Of a DNA stretch of 7,839 nt, positions 4,323-7,839 are shown piece after piece. The notes beneath the pieces are model-generated. The model had not been told where the DNA came from. It ran no database searches and saw only the letters and a list, made by a program, of their open reading frames with translations. Position numbers and translations under genes: made by a program. The stretch is from positions 1 through 7,839 of the forward strand of contig JASHTD010000090.1 in the NCBI GenBank assembly GCA_030040725.1. Direction: 5' to 3'. Position 1 is the first letter of the stretch. Every line of letters begins with the position of its first letter. This DNA comes from Candidatus Sulfotelmatobacter sp. (lineage in GTDB: Bacteria > Acidobacteriota > Terriglobia > Terriglobales > Acidobacteriaceae).

Positions 4323-5606
4323 ATGCGACTGACAGAGACTCGCGGGGTTGTTGCCGTTCTGACAATCCTCGCAATAATTCTCCTCTTCGGGCCGTCGACC
4401 GCCTCAGCGCAAACCTTCAAGACCTTGCACATCTTTCATGAAAAGGACGGAGCAATCCCCTCTGGCACTCTCGTTTTCGATGCCGCTGGGAACATCTATG
4501 GCACGACCAACGCTGGCGGTGACCCCGGTTGCACCGGCGGTTGCGGTACGGTGTACGAGCTGATGCCCAAGGCGAATGGAACTTGGACCTACAAATTGCT
4601 CTACGGTTTTCGCCCCGACGAAGATGCCTATCCCGACGCGGGAGTCGTCTTCGACACAACTGGAAACTTGTATGGCCTGGCCAACAATGGACCCGACACC
4701 GGGGACGTGTACCAATTGGTGCCGACGGCAGACGGGCTATGGACTGAGAATGTGCTGTATCGGATGGGGGGCTCTTTCGATGGGAACCCGCAAGGCGGAT
4801 TGGTTTTCGACTCGGCAGGCAACCTGTACGGAACGTCCGCATGGGGCTGTGGTTATGGCTTCGGCGTCAGTTGCGTTTTTGAAATGACGCCGGGCGGCGA
4901 CAGTTGGACCTTCAATCTGCTGTACGGGCTCGACTACACGGGGTCAGCCGGCTGGTATCCCAGCGGAACCACCCCGATCTTCGACGCGAACGGCAATATT
5001 TACGCTACAACCACCTTCGGCGGGAACTCCGGTTGCAGCCCTTACGGTAACGGGTGTTACGGCCTCGGCGTCGTTTTTGAGCTGACGCCCAGCGGAAGCG
5101 GAACCTGGACAGAACAGGTCCTGCACGCATTCACCGGTGAGGAGGATGGCGAAAGCCCCGCCTGCCCGCTGGTCTTCGACTCGGCAGGAAATCTCTACGG
5201 AACCACTTATGCGGGCGGCAAATATGGAAAGGGCAACGTCTTTGAACTCACGCCTAATGCCCAAGGCGCCTGGACGCTGCTTGTGCTCCACCAGTTCACG
5301 GGAGGTAATGATGGGAGCACACCGGAGGGTGGCGTCATTTTCGATGCTGCGGGTAATCTGTATGGGACGACCAACCAGGGCGGACCATACGGCGATGGAG
5401 TCCTCTTCAAATTAACGCACGAGCCGACCGGGGGATGGCACGAGACCGTCGTGCATGCCTTCCAGGACAACCCGGGCGCCTATCCCGGCGGCGGCCCGAA
5501 TCTCGCTGGAGCCAACCTGGTGTTTGATGGTTCGGGAAACCTCTACGGCACGACATCGGGCGACGGGGTTAAAAACTTCGGCACGGTGTTCGAGTACATA
5601 CCGTAA
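4323..5606 (+). CDS. Secreted GloVer-repeat (TIGR03803-like) beta-propeller protein
   Basis: This 427-aa protein starts with a Sec signal peptide: a charged N end, a hydrophobic stretch at residues 9-22, and an AXA cleavage site A27-S28-A29 before Q30. The rest is a tandem repeat of roughly 52-65 residues. Each unit begins with VFD-x-x-GN-[IL]-YG and continues to GxVFELTP, W and a LLxxF strand. Units begin near residues 51, 109, 161, 219, 284, 339 and 400. This is the choice-of-anchor GloVer repeat. The last unit stops halfway and the N-terminus (32-48) resembles the missing half, so the ends probably join to close a seven-bladed propeller. No PEP-CTERM or other sorting signal is seen at the C-terminus, so it is probably periplasmic or released. 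The start is set by AAGGAGGG at 4308-4315, 7 nt before the ATG. The ligand is unknown. Confidence 0.9.
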   Translation: MRLTETRGVVAVLTILAIILLFGPSTASAQTFKTLHIFHEKDGAIPSGTLVFDAAGNIYGTTNAGGDPGCTGGCGTVYELMPKANGTWTYKLLYGFRPDEDAYPDAGVVFDTTGNLYGLANNGPDTGDVYQLVPTADGLWTENVLYRMGGSFDGNPQGGLVFDSAGNLYGTSAWGCGYGFGVSCVFEMTPGGDSWTFNLLYGLDYTGSAGWYPSGTTPIFDANGNIYATTTFGGNSGCSPYGNGCYGLGVVFELTPSGSGTWTEQVLHAFTGEEDGESPACPLVFDSAGNLYGTTYAGGKYGKGNVFELTPNAQGAWTLLVLHQFTGGNDGSTPEGGVIFDAAGNLYGTTNQGGPYGDGVLFKLTHEPTGGWHETVVHAFQDNPGAYPGGGPNLAGANLVFDGSGNLYGTTSGDGVKNFGTVFEYIP

Positions 5607-5618
5607 TTCAAAGTCTCT

Positions 5619-5648
5619 GGGCCACGTTACCATGTAGCGGCGTGGCCC
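5619..5648. terminator. Hairpin between convergent genes
   Basis: GGGCCACG (5619-5626) pairs perfectly with CGTGGCCC (5641-5648), with TAC/GTA pairing possible inside the 14-nt loop. TATCTTCTC follows on the plus strand, only moderately T-rich. It lies just after the GloVer stop and probably ends that transcript. A second hairpin, TCGTGAG (5656-5662) with CTCACGA (5677-5683), lies next to the stop of the converging gene. Confidence 0.5.
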
Positions 5649-5699
5649 TATCTTCTCGTGAGAGAACCGCTGCGAGCTCACGACTACCTCCCACTTTAT

Positions 5700-6593
5700 T
5701 TACCGCACCCCCTGCTTCCGATTAATCTCCGTGGAAAATTCCGTAATCAAATTCACCAGCGACCCATAACCCGCCTGACCCAAGACTGCCCACCCGCCAT
5801 TGACCCAGGCATTCTTCGGACTCGGTTTCCAGGCCGTAGCCAGCAGCCCTCCGCTAAAGGCCCCGCCATACAACGCCCACTGCGGACGCAGATTTACCTC
5901 GCTCCGGTCATACGTCAAGAAGCTCCGCAGAATTGCATGTTTCAACCGCGGCTTGAATCCCGAGCACTTGCACTTGTCGTAACGAACTTCATACTTCAGC
6001 CTCGCGTTTCCCAATGCTGCCAGCGAATTCGATGCAATAAACTGCCCCTCGCGCGAAGCAAAGCGCTCCGCATACCCTCCAATCCCTCCTTGCCACGCGG
6101 GCACGCCGCGCGCCTGGTCGATCAATGCCGCAAAGGCGCGCTTCATATAAGCTTCAGGAGTCGTCAGCGTCTGGTGGAGGTAGTAGTCCTCGCGCTGCTG
6201 GCTCGTCATCGGCACCAGCTTGCGGTATTTCCCCACATAAATGCCGGCAATCCACCCCGACTCCCAATCGCGGGCTTTCTTCAGGCCGCTTTCCGCCATC
6301 TGTTTCGTCATGTCTCCAACTGAAAGGGTCGGGTTCCCGCCCTCTTGTTCTTGCGGTTTAGGATTCTCTGGTATTTGCTGCGGCGTCGTTTGAGGTGCCG
6401 GGGGCTGGCCGCTGCTCTGCGGTTGCGAAGGATTTTGCGCCGGATTGGACTGAGTACTCGGACTCTGTTGCTCTTGCGCGCGTGCAGCGGGCAGAGCCAG
6501 TGCCCATGCGGCAATCGCCAGCCAGAAGCAGGGACAACTCAGTCTTATCGCAATACGCCGTCGTCGCCCGTCTTCCCAGCTTTTATCATTCAC
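5700..6593 (-). CDS. Secreted hypothetical protein with Gln/Pro-rich linker
   Basis: I do not recognise the family of this 297-aa protein. The N-terminus is a Sec signal peptide: an Arg-rich stretch at residues 10-17, a hydrophobic core at 23-36, and a cleavage site ARA before Q40. Residues 40-88 are a disordered-looking linker rich in Gln, Pro, Ser and Asn. Residues 89-297 look folded, with aromatic and glycine-rich segments (GWIAGIYVGKY, GGAFSGGLLATAW, GQAGYGSLVNLI) and a lone CKC pair at 208-210. Export to the periplasm or outer membrane is inferred. The start codon is GTG at 6593. An AGAGG lies about 12 nt upstream, farther than ideal, but no in-frame ATG occurs before the signal peptide. 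It is divergent from the TMEM175 gene across about 50 bp, so promoters may be shared or overlapping. Confidence 0.75.
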   Translation of the reverse strand: MNDKSWEDGRRRRIAIRLSCPCFWLAIAAWALALPAARAQEQQSPSTQSNPAQNPSQPQSSGQPPAPQTTPQQIPENPKPQEQEGGNPTLSVGDMTKQMAESGLKKARDWESGWIAGIYVGKYRKLVPMTSQQREDYYLHQTLTTPEAYMKRAFAALIDQARGVPAWQGGIGGYAERFASREGQFIASNSLAALGNARLKYEVRYDKCKCSGFKPRLKHAILRSFLTYDRSEVNLRPQWALYGGAFSGGLLATAWKPSPKNAWVNGGWAVLGQAGYGSLVNLITEFSTEINRKQGVR

Positions 6594-6644
6594 AGATTCT
6601 GTTTACCTCTCGCAATTTTCCGTCGCCGCTCGGTCGTTCCGCCG

Positions 6645-7313
6645 ATGCTAAACTTCCTTGAGATGCACTGGCTCTACAACCGTGTTGCCGGTCAAAGCGT
6701 GGAGCGCCTCGCCGCTCTCAGCGATGGCATTTTCGCAGTCGCCATGACCCTGCTCGTTTTGGATCTTCATGTGCCTTCCGGCGCAAGCGTCCACTCCGAA
6801 CGCGAGCTCTGGCATGCGCTGGCTGCGCTCTCGCCCCAGTTGATTATCTTCTTAATGAGCGTGATGACACTCGGCATTTTCTGGGTCGGCCAGCAGACAC
6901 AACTCAATCACTTTGCCCGCTCCGACCGCAATCTCGCCTGGATTCACATCGCTTTTCTCTGCGCGGTATGTCTGGTTCCGTTTTCCACTTCGCTGCTCGC
7001 CGAATTCATCCGCTATCGCATCGCGCTTCTCGTTTACTGGTTCAATATCCTGCTTTTGGGAACAACTCTCTACTGGAGCTGGAGCTATGCCCGGCGCAAC
7101 CAGTTGCTGGTCGAAGATATCCGCGCCGAAATTCATCCTGCCGTGGTCCGCCGCATCGTGATCGCGCAGACTCTTTACGCATGTGGCGCAGCCCTGTGTT
7201 TTATCGACACCTATTGGGCCATCGCGGCAATTGTGCTCGTGCAGGTAAATTACGCCATCGCTCCGCGCTTTTGTTGGGGATTGTTTTCGCGGAAGCCGGG
7301 GGAAGAATCGTAA
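6645..7313 (+). CDS. TMEM175/DUF1211-family membrane protein, likely potassium channel
   Basis: This 222-aa protein has about six hydrophobic segments, near residues 23-43, 64-82, 96-118, 125-147, 170-188 and 190-206. The family signature is in the first: RLAALSDG (21-28) followed by IFAVAMTLLVLDLHVP. This corresponds to the R-x-x-x-F-S-D-G motif, with Leu25 in place of Phe. A further family-like stretch is LVPFSTSLL (110-118). Bacterial members have a single six-helix unit, assemble as tetramers, and conduct potassium through a pore lined by the first helix, without the usual selectivity-filter sequence. Channel activity is inferred from family. The ATG at 6645 and a second at 6663 are both possible; neither has a good Shine-Dalgarno. 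The second would remove six residues and leave the motif intact. The open frame extends upstream of 6645 only into sequence antisense to the divergent gene. Confidence 0.85.
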   Translation: MLNFLEMHWLYNRVAGQSVERLAALSDGIFAVAMTLLVLDLHVPSGASVHSERELWHALAALSPQLIIFLMSVMTLGIFWVGQQTQLNHFARSDRNLAWIHIAFLCAVCLVPFSTSLLAEFIRYRIALLVYWFNILLLGTTLYWSWSYARRNQLLVEDIRAEIHPAVVRRIVIAQTLYACGAALCFIDTYWAIAAIVLVQVNYAIAPRFCWGLFSRKPGEES

Positions 7314-7320
7314 GAAACAA

Positions 7321-7347
7321 ATCCACCGCGAAACTTTCGCGGTGGAT
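7321..7347 (-). terminator. Perfect 13-bp hairpin, terminator of the YtxH gene
   Basis: ATCCACCGCGAAA (7321-7333) and TTTCGCGGTGGAT (7335-7347) are perfect reverse complements around a single base; the real loop will be slightly larger. On the minus strand the stem is followed by a T-rich run (TTTGTTTCTT), which fits termination of the YtxH gene. The plus-strand side lacks a T run, so bidirectional use for the TMEM175 gene is less certain. Confidence 0.7.
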
Positions 7348-7393
7348 GTCTGGCCTGTCGCTGAACGGTTTTCAACTGCCCGGAAACTGGCTC

Positions 7394-7708
7394 TCAGCCG
7401 CGGCTGATGATCTTGCGCAGCGGTTCCACTTTACCGCGTATTTCTTCCGCCAGATCGGCCCCGCGCTCGGCTGCCTCGCGCACGCGGTCTGTCGCATCTC
7501 GTACCTTGTCTTTGGCTTCTTCGGTCCAGTTCTGCAGGGTGTCTCTGGCGTCGTCATAACCGCGCTTGAACTCCTTGCGCAACTGCTTGCCGCTCTTGGG
7601 GGCAAAAGCGAGCGCCGTCAGCGCTCCGATCCCAAGTCCAATCAGCAAAAAAGTGATTGCCGTACCCACATTTGTTCCTTCCGAGGATTCATAATTTCCA
7701 AAACGCAT
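7394..7708 (-). CDS. YtxH-domain membrane protein
   Basis: This 104-aa protein has one transmembrane helix (about residues 14-35) ending in the motif ALAFAPKSGKQLR, typical of the YtxH family, where a Gly-rich helix runs into FAPxSGxxxR. The rest (40-104) is a charged amphipathic helix rich in Lys, Glu, Asp and Arg, probably a coiled coil in the cytoplasm. YtxH proteins are linked to general stress in Bacillus; their molecular role is not established. The ATG at 7708 is preceded by AAAGAGAGG (7722-7714 on this strand) at 5 nt, a good ribosome binding site. It appears to be a single gene, with the hairpin at 7321-7347 downstream. No convincing promoter was found in 7724-7839. Confidence 0.88.
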   Translation of the reverse strand: MRFGNYESSEGTNVGTAITFLLIGLGIGALTALAFAPKSGKQLRKEFKRGYDDARDTLQNWTEEAKDKVRDATDRVREAAERGADLAEEIRGKVEPLRKIISRG

Positions 7709-7839
7709 AGTGACCTCTCTTTACCTCGAGTCTTGCGGCTCTCCTTCACTCATCTTAGTCGTTCGCAGGGATACAAGCGAATTTTCACGCCTTCCGCGCC
7801 GAGCCGTCCTCTTTGGAGAATTGCAGGCGTGGAAAGGTT

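Noticed and set aside
5658..6323. 221-codon plus-strand ORF
   Set aside because: It is antisense to the secreted hypothetical protein, whose frame has a proper signal peptide and plausible composition. This frame is Arg/Pro/Leu-rich with no domain.
6345..6644. N-terminal extension of the TMEM175 frame
   Set aside because: The added 100 residues are Arg-rich, antisense to the divergent gene and unlike the family, whose conserved part begins just after the ATG at 6645.
7721..7753. Ten-codon frame (MSEGEPQDSR) on the minus strand before the YtxH gene
   Set aside because: Its stop lies next to the YtxH ribosome binding site, but it has no binding site of its own and is short enough to be chance.

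Overview
The window looks like chromosomal DNA of a soil acidobacterium, probably class Terriglobia (Koribacter-like). This rests on GC-rich codon use, a GloVer-repeat secreted protein, mosaic intergenic palindromic repeats, and a tRNA with the 8/4 acceptor branch reported from Acidobacteria. The taxonomic call is inference; there is no rRNA here.

Layout. Positions 1-320 hold only palindromic repeats. A leader with an extended -10 box and a 17-codon upstream ORF (about 400-499) precedes gyrA (500-3151, +), which encodes the DNA gyrase A subunit. A GC hairpin with T tracts (3192-3224) follows gyrA. Positions 3290-3534 form an RNA-gene island. It has a TACAAT -10 box, a class II tRNA-like gene with an 8-bp acceptor stem, 4-bp T stem, long variable arm and GUC anticodon (3319-3407), then a strong sigma70-type promoter (3438-3465) and a Rho-independent terminator (3506-3534). 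The promoter and terminator bracket a possible small RNA of about 60 nt. Positions 3535-4306 have no convincing gene and carry palindromes, including two copies of a repeat family also found upstream of gyrA.

Positions 4323-5606 (+) encode a secreted GloVer-repeat protein, probably a seven-bladed beta-propeller. It converges on a secreted hypothetical protein with a Gln/Pro-rich linker (5700-6593, -, GTG start). That gene is divergent, across about 50 bp, from a TMEM175/DUF1211-family membrane protein (6645-7313, +), a likely potassium channel. The latter converges on a small YtxH-family membrane protein (7394-7708, -), with a perfect 13-bp hairpin between them.

How the genes relate. The protein genes are housekeeping (gyrA), envelope or secreted (GloVer and the hypothetical) and membrane (TMEM175, YtxH). 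They do not form one pathway, and no two adjacent protein genes are co-directional and tightly spaced, so no operon is evident. The most unusual part is the RNA island after gyrA. An allo-tRNA-like gene that would read aspartate codons, but has serine/selenocysteine-type architecture, is followed by a trailer able to pair with its variable arm. The gyrase also has non-canonical residues in and around the quinolone-resistance region.
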